A stretch of 64,000 bases of DNA, from positions 1 through 64,000 of the forward strand of contig CBDCWT010000046.1 in NCBI GenBank assembly GCA_965223305.1, read 5' to 3'. Below are positions 56,609-62,128 of this stretch, one piece after another. Made by a program: the position numbers and the translations under genes. The first letter of the stretch is position 1; every line of letters begins with the position of its first letter. The stretch is from CBDCWT01 sp965223305. Its GTDB lineage: Bacteria; Planctomycetota; Planctomycetia; Pirellulales; Pirellulaceae. Below the pieces are notes generated by a model. The model ran no database searches and was not told where the DNA came from. It saw only the letters and a program-made list of their open reading frames with translations.

Positions 56609-58885
56609 ATGAAGCTGGCTAATACAGCCCCGGAAGACAGGAACAACGAGGTATCGCGACTAGCGATCGCGATGTCAAACGTGTGGTTTGTGCGTGCTGG
56701 TGCCGAAGGGGATGGAGGTGTTCCACCGCTCGCATTGCCCTTGATTATCCTTGCAGGACTCTTATTTGCCACTACAAATGCACACGCCCAGACTCCCGAG
56801 TTCCTAGCCCGTGTCTTCGAACGTACGGATGCGAATGGAGACGGAAAACTGGACAAGGATGAAGTCGCAAAGGCCCGTGCTCGAGTTCTTCAGAGAGATT
56901 TCGACAAGATCGACCAGGATGGGAATGGTTCGATTGAACGGAAGGAGCTTCTCTCATTCAGACTGCCAAGGCGCGGACCAGACGGGCTTGGTAGAGGCAA
57001 CGGGCAAATCCGGCCATCGGATTTAGTAGGGGCAGTAGTCAGTGTATTGGAGCGACAGAACTATGCTGGCCACCTGGTCAATGACAAGATCTCCGAGCGC
57101 CTGCACGAGGAGTTTCTGCGGAAACTGGATCCTTTGAAGCTCTATTTTCTCGAGTCCGATATCAAAGAGTTTCAGACTTATCAAAAAGAGCATGACGACC
57201 TTCTGAAGAAAAGTGACGTCTCCGCGGCGGATGCCATTCACAAACGGTTTAAGGAACGTTTCGCCCAACGCATGGATTGGGCTCTGGAATTGACCGAGGC
57301 GGAATACGATTTCGATAAAGAAGACACCCGCCCGGTCGTGTACGAAGCCTGCCGTTTCGCCAGCGATAAGGAAAGCGCAAAGGAACGCTGGAGAAAAGAA
57401 ATCAAGTTCGAATTGACGCGGTTTATCGCATTGGGAATTGAGGAATCCCAAGCGCGGGACATAGTTCACGGGAAGTACCAAAGACTCAAAAACATCCCGG
57501 ACGAGGATTCGATCACAACGCGTTACCTCGATGCGCTGGCCAGGTCGATGGACCCGCATTCCTATTATCTGCCGCCGGCCTCTGGCCTCCAGGCCGGTCT
57601 CTCCAACTCATATGTGGGTATCGGGTTCAATACCAAGCTGGGGGTCCTGGGCAACGAATTCACCGAGCTGCTACCGGGCGGAGCGGCGGCGGAAAGCGGT
57701 AAGTTGAACGTTGGAGACCGCTTGTTGTCCGTTGGCCAAGGACCGGAAGGAGAAATGGTCGATGTGAGATTTATTTCCGGCAAGGAATTGAACGCGCTCT
57801 GCAGAGGTGAAGCGGGATCGACCGTGAGATTGAAAGTGGAAAACACCAAAGGCGAGACCAAGATTGTCGAGTTGGTTCGGAGACGTATCGAAGGCAAAGG
57901 CGTTACAAGTCAACTTCTCAAGGCGCGGCCTAAGGGGGCGGAAGTTCGGATCGGCCTGATTCGCATCCCGGCGTTCTACAAATCCAGAGCGTCGGGCCTC
58001 TCGACCTCGATCGATACCGCGAAAGCCTTGGATGAGCTGATGAAAAAGAACGTGGATGCGATCCTGATTGACCTCCGAGGCAACTGGGGCGGGTGGCAAT
58101 CGGAGGCCAACAAAACGACCGGCCTGTTTCTGGATGGTCCGATGGAAAGAACAAAGAATTTCCGCAGGCGGGTGATCACCCATTACGATGACGACGATGG
58201 GGTCAAGTATGACGGGCCCCTGGCTTTGCTCGTCAGTCGCTACACAGCCAGTTCGAGCGAGATTCTCTCGATGGCGATTCAAGATTATCGGCGCGGCGTG
58301 CTGATCGGCGATTCGCAAACCTCTGGCAAAGGGACCGGTGCCGAATTCCGAAGCATCGCCAGCTTAGCGCGGCGTCCGCGCAAGGAGAATCTGGGTTCGT
58401 TGCACATCACTGTCGAAAAATTCTACGGCGCCTCGGGGCGATCGACCTTGCTCCAGGGGCTCAAGCCCGACATTGTCTTGCCTTCTCTCTTCGACGACCC
58501 GACGATTGGTGACGGGGCGATGCGCTACGCCCTGACTTCGGATTCTGTCGAACCCGCTGACTTCACTCCGACGAATCACGTGTCTGAGGCCATGATTCAC
58601 GAACTGGGCAAAAGATCCGAAAGCCGCAGAAAAGCCTCGAAGGAATTCGAGCAGATCCGGGACGCGAAAGAGCGATGGCTTGCATTCCGAACTCGCGAAA
58701 CGATGACGTTCTCCACGTCCCTGTTGAAAGCGGATGAGTCCAATCATCTGAAAATAATGAGAGACGAAATGGCCGGATTCCGGGTGCCCTTCAAGTTCGG
58801 AGCCAACGCTTACGAAGCAGAAGTAATGCAGATCGTGGCTGACTTGGTTGAGTTGTCAAGACAAGGAAAACAGGAACAAGAATGA
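56609..58885 (+). CDS. EF-hand plus C-terminal processing protease (S41/Prc family)
   Basis: 758 aa from the ATG at 56609; the signal segment (PLIILAGLLFATTNAHA) lies late, so the true start may be the ATG at 56672. EF-hand loops DANGDGKLDKDE (about 73-84) and DQDGNGSIERKE (about 105-116) are followed by a Prc-type N-terminal helical domain (LDPLKLYFLESDIKEFQTYQ), a PDZ domain (about 336-410) and an S41 peptidase core with ILIDLRGNWGG, the Ser in TASSSEILS near 548 and the Lys in TSGKGTG near 574, forming the Ser-Lys dyad. The C-terminal helical extension matches tail-specific proteases. Prc enzymes trim secreted and membrane proteins. EF-hands ahead of Prc are an unusual addition. Confidence 0.93.
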   Translation: MKLANTAPEDRNNEVSRLAIAMSNVWFVRAGAEGDGGVPPLALPLIILAGLLFATTNAHAQTPEFLARVFERTDANGDGKLDKDEVAKARARVLQRDFDKIDQDGNGSIERKELLSFRLPRRGPDGLGRGNGQIRPSDLVGAVVSVLERQNYAGHLVNDKISERLHEEFLRKLDPLKLYFLESDIKEFQTYQKEHDDLLKKSDVSAADAIHKRFKERFAQRMDWALELTEAEYDFDKEDTRPVVYEACRFASDKESAKERWRKEIKFELTRFIALGIEESQARDIVHGKYQRLKNIPDEDSITTRYLDALARSMDPHSYYLPPASGLQAGLSNSYVGIGFNTKLGVLGNEFTELLPGGAAAESGKLNVGDRLLSVGQGPEGEMVDVRFISGKELNALCRGEAGSTVRLKVENTKGETKIVELVRRRIEGKGVTSQLLKARPKGAEVRIGLIRIPAFYKSRASGLSTSIDTAKALDELMKKNVDAILIDLRGNWGGWQSEANKTTGLFLDGPMERTKNFRRRVITHYDDDDGVKYDGPLALLVSRYTASSSEILSMAIQDYRRGVLIGDSQTSGKGTGAEFRSIASLARRPRKENLGSLHITVEKFYGASGRSTLLQGLKPDIVLPSLFDDPTIGDGAMRYALTSDSVEPADFTPTNHVSEAMIHELGKRSESRRKASKEFEQIRDAKERWLAFRTRETMTFSTSLLKADESNHLKIMRDEMAGFRVPFKFGANAYEAEVMQIVADLVELSRQGKQEQE

Positions 58886-58911
58886 CTCAAGCGACGCGGG
58901 ACCTTGGTTTG

Positions 58912-59616
58912 CTTGCTACGTTTCAGATAATAAGGAATTCCTTCGCCGAGATGCCCAAGAACAATCTTCACACGGGGATGTTTCTCGAATAATCCGGAAA
59001 GGATAAGTCGCAATGCGTGCAGACTGGTTTCTACGGCAAATCCCCAGATCATATGCAGTCCGCCGAGATTACATCGCTCGCGAATCCCCGGTGATGGTTC
59101 ACGCGGGTGCAAGTAGATGGGCACATCGAGTTCTTCGGCTGCGGCGAAGATCGGCCAGAACTTTTCGTTGTCAAGGTACTCGCCTTTTGTGTGGGAGCTG
59201 ATAACTGCTCCCTTCATGCCAAAGTTTTTGACCGCACGCTCCAACTCCTTGGCAGCCGCGCCCGGTGACTGAGGCGGGATCGCTGCAAGGGCGGCGAACC
59301 GGGTGGGGTGTTTTTTGACGACCTCAGCAATCTCGTCATTGACGTCACGCGAGATAGCAACCGAATCGGCGGGCTCGAAAATCTGCACCCCAGGCTGCAT
59401 GAGCGAAAGAATCTGCATGTCAACTCCGTCGGCATCCATCATTTCAAGTCGGGTATCAAAGTCGAGCAACTTTCGTCCCGGACGAAATCGGTTCAATGGC
59501 GGGAATCCATTTTTCAACCAAAGCAGGCCAGGTTCGTTGGCCGCGTTCTTTCTCATGTAGCGGTCTGTCGCTTCGATAATGCCAGCGGTGAGAAAGTGTT
59601 CTTCGGTGAGTGACAG
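58912..59616 (-). pseudogene. Amidohydrolase-2 (ACMSD-like) gene, broken at both ends
   Basis: The frame is open from 59616 but has a TGA just upstream and no start codon there; it reads TEEHFLTAGIIEATDRYM and continues through MDADGVDMQILSLMQPGVQI, AVISSHTKGEYLDNEKFWPI, VPIYLHPREPSPG and KIVLGHLGEGIPYYLKR. It ends abruptly near 58912, where the family should continue for about 80 residues including the catalytic Asp. The N-terminal metal-binding HxH is also missing. The break on the right lies 27 bp from the tRNA array, and the left break touches the end of the protease gene. Confidence 0.82.
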
Positions 59617-59643
59617 TCAGATAGGCCTTCCCTGTTCCTCTAG

Positions 59644-59715
59644 CAGCCCGACCAGGATTCGAACCTGGAACATCTCGTTAGAAGCGAGACATGATGTCCG
59701 TTTCACCATCGAGCC
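59644..59715 (-). tRNA. tRNA-Arg(TCT)
   Basis: Acceptor GGCTCGA/TCGGGCT, anticodon arm TCTCG-CTTCTAA-CGAGA, T arm CCAGG-TTCGAAT-CCTGG, discriminator G. Standard class I shape. Last gene of the array; it would read AGA. Confidence 0.9.
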
Positions 59716-59720
59716 ATAAG

Positions 59721-59806
59721 CGGAAGGCATGGGATTTGAACCCATATCTCCGTGAGGAGGCACGCATTAGCAGTGCGGCCCGGCAAACCGTATCCGGCTA
59801 CCTTCC
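59721..59806 (-). tRNA. tRNA-Ser(GCT)
   Basis: Acceptor GGAAGGT/GCCTTCC, loop CTGCTAA, long class II variable arm (CTCC...GGAG), T arm ATGGG-TTCAAAT-CCCAT, discriminator G. One C/T mismatch at the base of the anticodon stem. Confidence 0.88.
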
Positions 59807-59818
59807 GATTTAGTCGAG

Positions 59819-59905
59819 TGGACCGACCGGGAATCGAACCCGCCAGTGCCTCCGGAGAACTGGCCGCCACGCCAGGGCGGTGTCTTCCCGTTGGACGATC
59901 AGCCC
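59819..59905 (-). tRNA. tRNA-Ala(GGC) with long variable arm
   Basis: Acceptor GGGCTGA/TCGGTCC has G3:U70, the alanine identity element. Anticodon arm CCGCC-CTGGCGT-GGCGG. The variable region is about 20 nt and folds as CCAGT...ACTGG with CTCCGGAG inside, a class II feature not expected in tRNA-Ala. The D arm (GTCCAACGGGAAGAC) resembles those of Glu, Thr and Val in this array. Confidence 0.8.
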
Positions 59906-59917
59906 ATTTGTCTTCAG

Positions 59918-59989
59918 TGGACCGCATGGGAGTCGAACCCATCACACCGACCTTGCAAGGGTCAGTCGCCCCCAACGGCATGCCGGCCC
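59918..59989 (-). tRNA. tRNA-Ala(TGC)
   Basis: Loop CTTGCAA, T arm ATGGG-TTCGACT-CCCAT, acceptor GGGCCGG/GCGGTCC with G3:U70 and a G/G mismatch at position 7:66. Discriminator A. Confidence 0.86.
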
Positions 59990-59998
59990 GTCTATCGA

Positions 59999-60096
59999 GA
60001 GTCCGTCCGGGACTTGAACCCGGTCTCGGGCACCGACCGACACGATGTCGGATGGTCGGCTACCACAGCGGCGTGCGGCCACAACACTTACAGACC
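59999..60096 (-). tRNA. tRNA-His-like (GTG) with hairpin insertion
   Basis: Acceptor GGTCTGT/ACGGACT with discriminator C, as in tRNA-His; D arm GTG-TTGTGGCCG-CAC; T arm CCGGG-TTCAAGT-CCCGG. The anticodon part reads CGCCG-CTGTGGT and the matching CGGTG strand occurs only after a palindrome (CCGACATCGTGTCGG inside), so the 33-nt palindrome at 60028-60060 appears to lie in or beside the anticodon loop. An alternative fold places it in the variable region with a poor anticodon stem. Confidence 0.62.
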
Positions 60097-60097
60097 G

Positions 60098-60170
60098 TGG
60101 TCCCGGCTGGAATCGAACCAGCACTTTCCTGGATGTCGACCAGGCGTCTTCGCCGTTGGACCACGGGATC
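60098..60170 (-). tRNA. tRNA-Val(GAC) with C33
   Basis: Body nearly the same as the Val-TAC gene at 61032. Anticodon arm CCTGG-TCGACAT-CCAGG: position 33 is C, not U. Acceptor GATCCCG/CGGGACC has one A/C mismatch. Only one base separates it from the His gene. Confidence 0.82.
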
Positions 60171-60176
60171 ATCGAG

Positions 60177-60252
60177 TGACCGAGGCAGGAGTCGAACCTG
60201 CAAAATCGCCACGCTCTCAACGTGACCGCTTTGCCAGTTTGCGTACTCGGCC
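60177..60252 (-). tRNA. tRNA-Leu(GAG) with short variable region
   Basis: Acceptor GGCCGAG/CTCGGTC, D arm of Leu type (GCAAACTGGCAAAGC), anticodon arm TCACG-TTGAGAG-CGTGG, T arm GCAGG-TTCGACT-CCTGC. The variable region is only about 7 nt (CGATTTT), without the usual long arm of tRNA-Leu. Confidence 0.85.
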
Positions 60253-60260
60253 TTATCAAG

Positions 60261-60329
60261 TAGCGGGTCCGGGGGTCGCACCCGGCCGTTCAGGCTTATG
60301 AGGCCCGAATGAGCACTGGCCCACCCGCA
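60261..60329 (-). tRNA. tRNA-Met(CAT)-like, small D arm
   Basis: Anticodon arm CGGGC-CTCATAA-GCCTG; T arm CCGGG-TGCGACC-CCCGG, lacking the TTC start; position 1:72 is a T/T mismatch, recalling initiator tRNAs. The D arm is reduced (GGGC-CAGT-GCTC). Elongator, initiator or lysidine-type Ile tRNA cannot be told apart here. Confidence 0.7.
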
Positions 60330-60331
60330 AG

Positions 60332-60420
60332 TTGCAGGTCTCGGTATCGAGCCGAGCGCACCGGCCGCCGACCAACCTTCGGTCGGTGCCCGAGCCGGTT
60401 GGACACCTGTCGCACCTGCA
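60332..60420 (-). tRNA. tRNA-Pro-like (GGG) with hairpin insertion
   Basis: Acceptor TGCAGGT/ACCTGCA is perfect; T arm CTCGG-CTCGATA-CCGAG. The anticodon stem CCGGC/GCCGG encloses the loop TCGGGCA (anticodon GGG, C33) plus a 21-nt palindrome (CCGACC-GAA-GGTTGG core), so the insertion sits at about position 37/38 or 38/39. Other folds give CGG or AGG, which also read proline codons. Confidence 0.6.
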
Positions 60421-60431
60421 ATGAATCAAAG

Positions 60432-60515
60432 TAGCCAAGGCGAGAGTCGAACTCGCATGCCCATGCGGGCACGACGTTCTGAGCGTCGCGCGTATACCAG
60501 TTCCGCCACTTGGCT
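60432..60515 (-). tRNA. tRNA-Leu(CAG)
   Basis: Acceptor AGCCAAG/CTTGGCT, anticodon arm CGACG-CTCAGAA-CGTCG, long variable arm TGCCCGCATGGGCAT, T arm GCGAG-TTCGACT-CTCGC, discriminator A. The only leucine gene of the array with a normal class II arm. Confidence 0.93.
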
Positions 60516-60522
60516 ATTTCAG

Positions 60523-60593
60523 TGACCCGTATGGGAATCGAACCCATGCCGCGAGAGTGAGGGTCTCGCATCCTGCCGCTAGACTAACGGGCC
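60523..60593 (-). tRNA. tRNA-Glu(CTC) with C33
   Basis: Acceptor GGCCCGT/ACGGGTC, D arm GTCTAGCGGCAGGAT, anticodon arm CGAGA-CCCTCAC-TCTCG with C at position 33, T arm ATGGG-TTCGATT-CCCAT, discriminator A. Confidence 0.87.
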
Positions 60594-60603
60594 GTTTTGT
60601 AAG

Positions 60604-60685
60604 TGCGCCGGGCAGGAGTTGAACCTGCACATCCCGAAGGCGGCTGTTTTACAGACAGTTGGGCTCCCCAATGCCCAGCCGACGC
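60604..60685 (-). tRNA. tRNA-Tyr(GTA)
   Basis: Acceptor GCGTCGG/CCGGCGC, loop CTGTAAA, class II variable arm (CGCCTTCGGGAT), T arm GCAGG-TTCAACT-CCTGC, discriminator A. Canonical. Confidence 0.93.
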
Positions 60686-60697
60686 ATGTTGTTCAAG

Positions 60698-60775
60698 TAG
60701 CACGGGAGGGAGTCGAACCCACAAACGATCACGAAGGTTTGAGCTTCGCCGCTTTACCGGTTTGCGTACCGTGCC
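60698..60775 (-). tRNA. tRNA-Leu(CAA) with short variable region
   Basis: Anticodon arm CGAAG-CTCAAAC-CTTCG; Leu-type D arm; variable region about 9 nt (TGATCGTTT); T arm GTGGG-TTCGACT-CCCTC with a T/T mismatch; acceptor GGCACGG/CCGTGCT. Confidence 0.85.
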
Positions 60776-60782
60776 ATGCAAG

Positions 60783-60857
60783 CGTCCCCGATGGGATTTG
60801 AACCCATGGCCTCCACCTTGACAGGGTGGCGAGCACTCCTAGCTGCTCCACGAGGAC
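60783..60857 (-). tRNA. tRNA-Asp(GTC)
   Basis: Acceptor GTCCTCG/CGGGGAC, anticodon arm CCACC-CTGTCAA-GGTGG, T arm ATGGG-TTCAAAT-CCCAT, discriminator G. Canonical. Confidence 0.93.
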
Positions 60858-60866
60858 AAGTTTGAG

Positions 60867-60937
60867 TGGCTCAGGTGGTCGCGAAGTGCACAGCATCCCT
60901 TCTAAGCCAAGGTGGTCTGCCTGTTGCCTACCGACCC
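60867..60937 (-). pseudogene. Degenerate tRNA-Leu(TAG)-like sequence
   Basis: Fills the only tRNA-sized gap of the array. Acceptor GGGTCGG/CTGAGCC pairs with one mismatch and is followed by discriminator A; the D arm (GGCAACAGGCAGACC) is Leu-like; CTTAGAA would be the anticodon loop. The T arm (GTGCACTTCGCGACCAC) has lost pairing and the anticodon stem is weak, so it is probably dead. It would complete the set of five leucine anticodons. Confidence 0.5.
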
Positions 60938-60947
60938 GTGTTGGTAG

Positions 60948-61021
60948 TACCCAGAGCAGGAGTCGAACCTGCAAACACTTGGGTTTAAGCCGAGTCGCTC
61001 TGCCAGTTGGCGTATCTGGGC
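60948..61021 (-). tRNA. tRNA-Leu(TAA) with short variable region
   Basis: Acceptor GCCCAGA/TCTGGGT, Leu-type D arm (GCCAACTGGCAGAGC), anticodon arm CTCGG-CTTAAAC-CCAAG with one mismatch, variable region TGTTT only, T arm GCAGG-TTCGACT-CCTGC, discriminator A. Confidence 0.85.
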
Positions 61022-61031
61022 GCCATCAAAG

Positions 61032-61103
61032 TAGTCCCGGATGGAATCGAACCATCGTTTCCTGTTTGTAAGACAGGTGTCGTCGCCGTTGGACCACGGG
61101 ACT
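61032..61103 (-). tRNA. tRNA-Val(TAC)
   Basis: Acceptor AGTCCCG/CGGGACT, anticodon arm CCTGT-CTTACAA-ACAGG with normal T33, T arm GATGG-TTCGATT-CCATC, discriminator A. Close sister of the Val-GAC gene. Confidence 0.92.
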
Positions 61104-61111
61104 GTGTTCAG

Positions 61112-61212
61112 TGGAGTCACCCGGCGTTGCACCCGGGCACCGATCGGGCATGGATGCCCGGATTGGTCGCTCCGACACGCGACGCCGGCATCTTCCTATG
61201 GACGATGACCCC
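61112..61212 (-). tRNA. tRNA-Ala(CGC) with hairpin insertion in variable region
   Basis: Acceptor GGGGTCA/TGACTCC includes G3:U70; anticodon arm CCGGC-GTCGCGT-GTCGG. Between it and the T arm lies a palindrome (61135-61170, core GGGCAT-CC-ATGCCC in transcript sense). The T loop reads GTGCAACG, without TTC. Total length 101 nt. Confidence 0.75.
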
Positions 61213-61223
61213 ATCTCGCGGAG

Positions 61224-61307
61224 CGGAAGCCGTTAGACTCGAACTCACAAGCGACCAAGTCGCCACCTGTTTTCAAGACAGGCTCCTCATCCAGCCGGAT
61301 GACTTCC
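61224..61307 (-). tRNA. tRNA-Ser(TGA)
   Basis: Acceptor GGAAGTC/GGCTTCC, anticodon arm CCTGT-CTTGAAA-ACAGG, long variable arm (GGCGACTTGGTCGC), T loop TTCGAGT with one stem mismatch, discriminator G. Class II, standard. Confidence 0.9.
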
Positions 61308-61323
61308 GTCCCTTTGATTCAAG

Positions 61324-61394
61324 CCGCGGGGGTTGGAATCGAACCAATACCAAGACGTTCAGAGCGTCCCATCCTACCGTTAGACGATCCCGCA
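61324..61394 (-). tRNA. tRNA-Gln(CTG)
   Basis: Starts with T as tRNA-Gln often does; anticodon arm GGACG-CTCTGAA-CGTCT, T arm ATTGG-TTCGATT-CCAAC, discriminator G. D arm GTCTAACGGTAGGAT. One A/C mismatch at the acceptor base. Confidence 0.88.
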
Positions 61395-61444
61395 GTACGT
61401 TACTGTTTGCGACACGCTCCATCGTCGACGTGTTCGCGAAAAGG

Positions 61445-61519
61445 TTCCGGGGGTAGGAATCGAACCTACGGACTCCTGATTCAAAGTCAGGCATCACTAC
61501 CAGCAGCGACGACCCCGGA
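61445..61519 (-). tRNA. tRNA-Gln(TTG)
   Basis: Acceptor TCCGGGG/CCCCGGA, anticodon arm CCTGA-CTTTGAA-TCAGG, T arm GTAGG-TTCGATT-CCTAC, discriminator A (G would be usual). A 50-nt spacer without features separates it from the Gln-CTG gene. Confidence 0.88.
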
Positions 61520-61536
61520 TCGTGCGTCATTTCAAG

Positions 61537-61608
61537 AGTGCCCTGCGGGAGTCGAACCCGCCTTGCCAGGTTGGAAGCCTGGAACCTTTGCCGCTCGGCC
61601 AAGGGCAC
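61537..61608 (-). tRNA. tRNA-Gly(TCC)
   Basis: Acceptor GTGCCCT/AGGGCAC, anticodon arm CCAGG-CTTCCAA-CCTGG, T arm GCGGG-TTCGACT-CCCGC, discriminator T as usual for Gly. Canonical. Confidence 0.93.
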
Positions 61609-61619
61609 AAGTCGTAAGG

Positions 61620-61735
61620 CGGAAGGAGCGGGAGTTGAACGCGCAAGGCTGCATGAGCTCGTCCTGGTTCGAGCGGGGTGCCATCGCGGGCACCGATCAG
61701 GCATGGATGCCTGGATTGGTCCGGCTTGCCCTTCC
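61620..61735 (-). tRNA. tRNA-Ser-like (CGA) with hairpin insertion in D region
   Basis: Acceptor GGAAGGG/TCCTTCC and discriminator G match the other serine tRNAs here. After AGCCGG comes a palindrome (61688-61720; core AGGCAT-CC-ATGCCT in transcript sense) where the D loop should be. CTCGAAC would be the anticodon loop in a weak stem. The T arm GCGCG-TTCAACT-CCCGC has one mismatch. 116 nt long; possibly not functional. Confidence 0.6.
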
Positions 61736-61748
61736 GTTTCATCAAGAG

Positions 61749-61823
61749 CTGCGGTGGCAGGAATCGAACCTGCGTCGTTGCGGTTAACAGCCGCCTGCCC
61801 GTACCAGCACGGGCCCCACCGCA
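61749..61823 (-). tRNA. tRNA-Asn(GTT)
   Basis: Acceptor TGCGGTG/CACCGCA, anticodon arm GCGG-CTGTTAA-CCGC, D arm with a 5-bp stem (GCCCG...CGGGC), T arm GCAGG-TTCGATT-CCTGC, discriminator G. Confidence 0.92.
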
Positions 61824-61832
61824 TTACAAAAG

Positions 61833-61937
61833 TCAGGACGGCTGGATTTGAACCACGGGCACCGATCGGGCATGTATGCCCGGATTGGTCGCTCGTGCTC
61901 CCGACGCACGCGGAATGCCAAACTTTCCCACGTCCTG
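61833..61937 (-). tRNA. tRNA-Pro(CGG) with hairpin insertion in variable region
   Basis: Acceptor CAGGACG/CGTCCTG perfect; D arm GGAAAGTTTGGCATTCC; anticodon arm CGTGC-GTCGGGA-GCACG perfect. A 35-nt palindrome (61857-61891) follows, then the T loop TTCAAAT in a weakened stem. Discriminator A. 105 nt. Confidence 0.78.
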
Positions 61938-61944
61938 ATTACAG

Positions 61945-62015
61945 AGCGCCCAGTGGGAGTCGAACCCACACGTCCGCCATGGCAAGGCGACAGGCTGCCG
62001 CTACATCATGGGCGC
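61945..62015 (-). tRNA. tRNA-Gly(GCC)
   Basis: Acceptor GCGCCCA/TGGGCGC, anticodon arm TCGCC-TTGCCAT-GGCGG, T arm GTGGG-TTCGACT-CCCAC, discriminator T. Canonical. Confidence 0.93.
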
Positions 62016-62047
62016 TTGTGTGACTGCCGAATTGTCAAAGATCAAAG

Positions 62048-62119
62048 AGCACCGGGCCGGACTCGAACCAGCGTCGCCGCATTACGGGTGCGGAGTCTTC
62101 GCCGCTAGACGACAAGTGC
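62048..62119 (-). tRNA. tRNA-Thr(CGT) with C33
   Basis: First gene of the array. Acceptor GCACTTG/CCGGTGC with one mismatch, D arm GTCTAGCGGCGAAGAC, anticodon arm CCGCA-CCCGTAA-TGCGG with C at 33, T arm GCTGG-TTCGAGT-CCGGC. The discriminator is T, unusual for Thr. Confidence 0.82.
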
Positions 62120-62128
62120 TGTGTTGTG

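Larger units (their letters stand above)
59644..62119 (-). other. Array of 27 tRNA and tRNA-like genes
   Basis: All units are on the minus strand and in order of transcription are: Thr-CGT, Gly-GCC, Pro-CGG, Asn-GTT, Ser-CGA, Gly-TCC, Gln-TTG, Gln-CTG, Ser-TGA, Ala-CGC, Val-TAC, Leu-TAA, Leu-TAG (degenerate), Asp-GTC, Leu-CAA, Tyr-GTA, Glu-CTC, Leu-CAG, Pro-GGG, Met-CAT, Leu-GAG, Val-GAC, His-GTG, Ala-TGC, Ala-GGC, Ser-GCT, Arg-TCT. No anticodon is repeated. Fifteen amino acids are covered; Cys, Ile, Lys, Phe and Trp are absent. Most gaps are 1-32 nt (the longest 49 nt), several with a CTACTTTGAT-like spacer after the discriminator base, and none encodes CCA. One long precursor transcript is likely. 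Apparent long plus-strand frames here are only complements of the T arms. Confidence 0.92.

Noticed and set aside
60858..60947. Plain spacer in the tRNA array
   Set aside because: I first took it as empty because the T loop is not recognisable, but acceptor pairing, discriminator and a CTTAGAA loop make a degenerate tRNA-Leu(TAG) more likely; listed with low confidence.
59752..62108. Many overlapping plus-strand open frames of 60-162 codons with recurring G-x-E-P motifs
   Set aside because: They are complements of tRNA T arms (the repeated GAATCGAACC-type string translates to such motifs); no start signals and no protein family.
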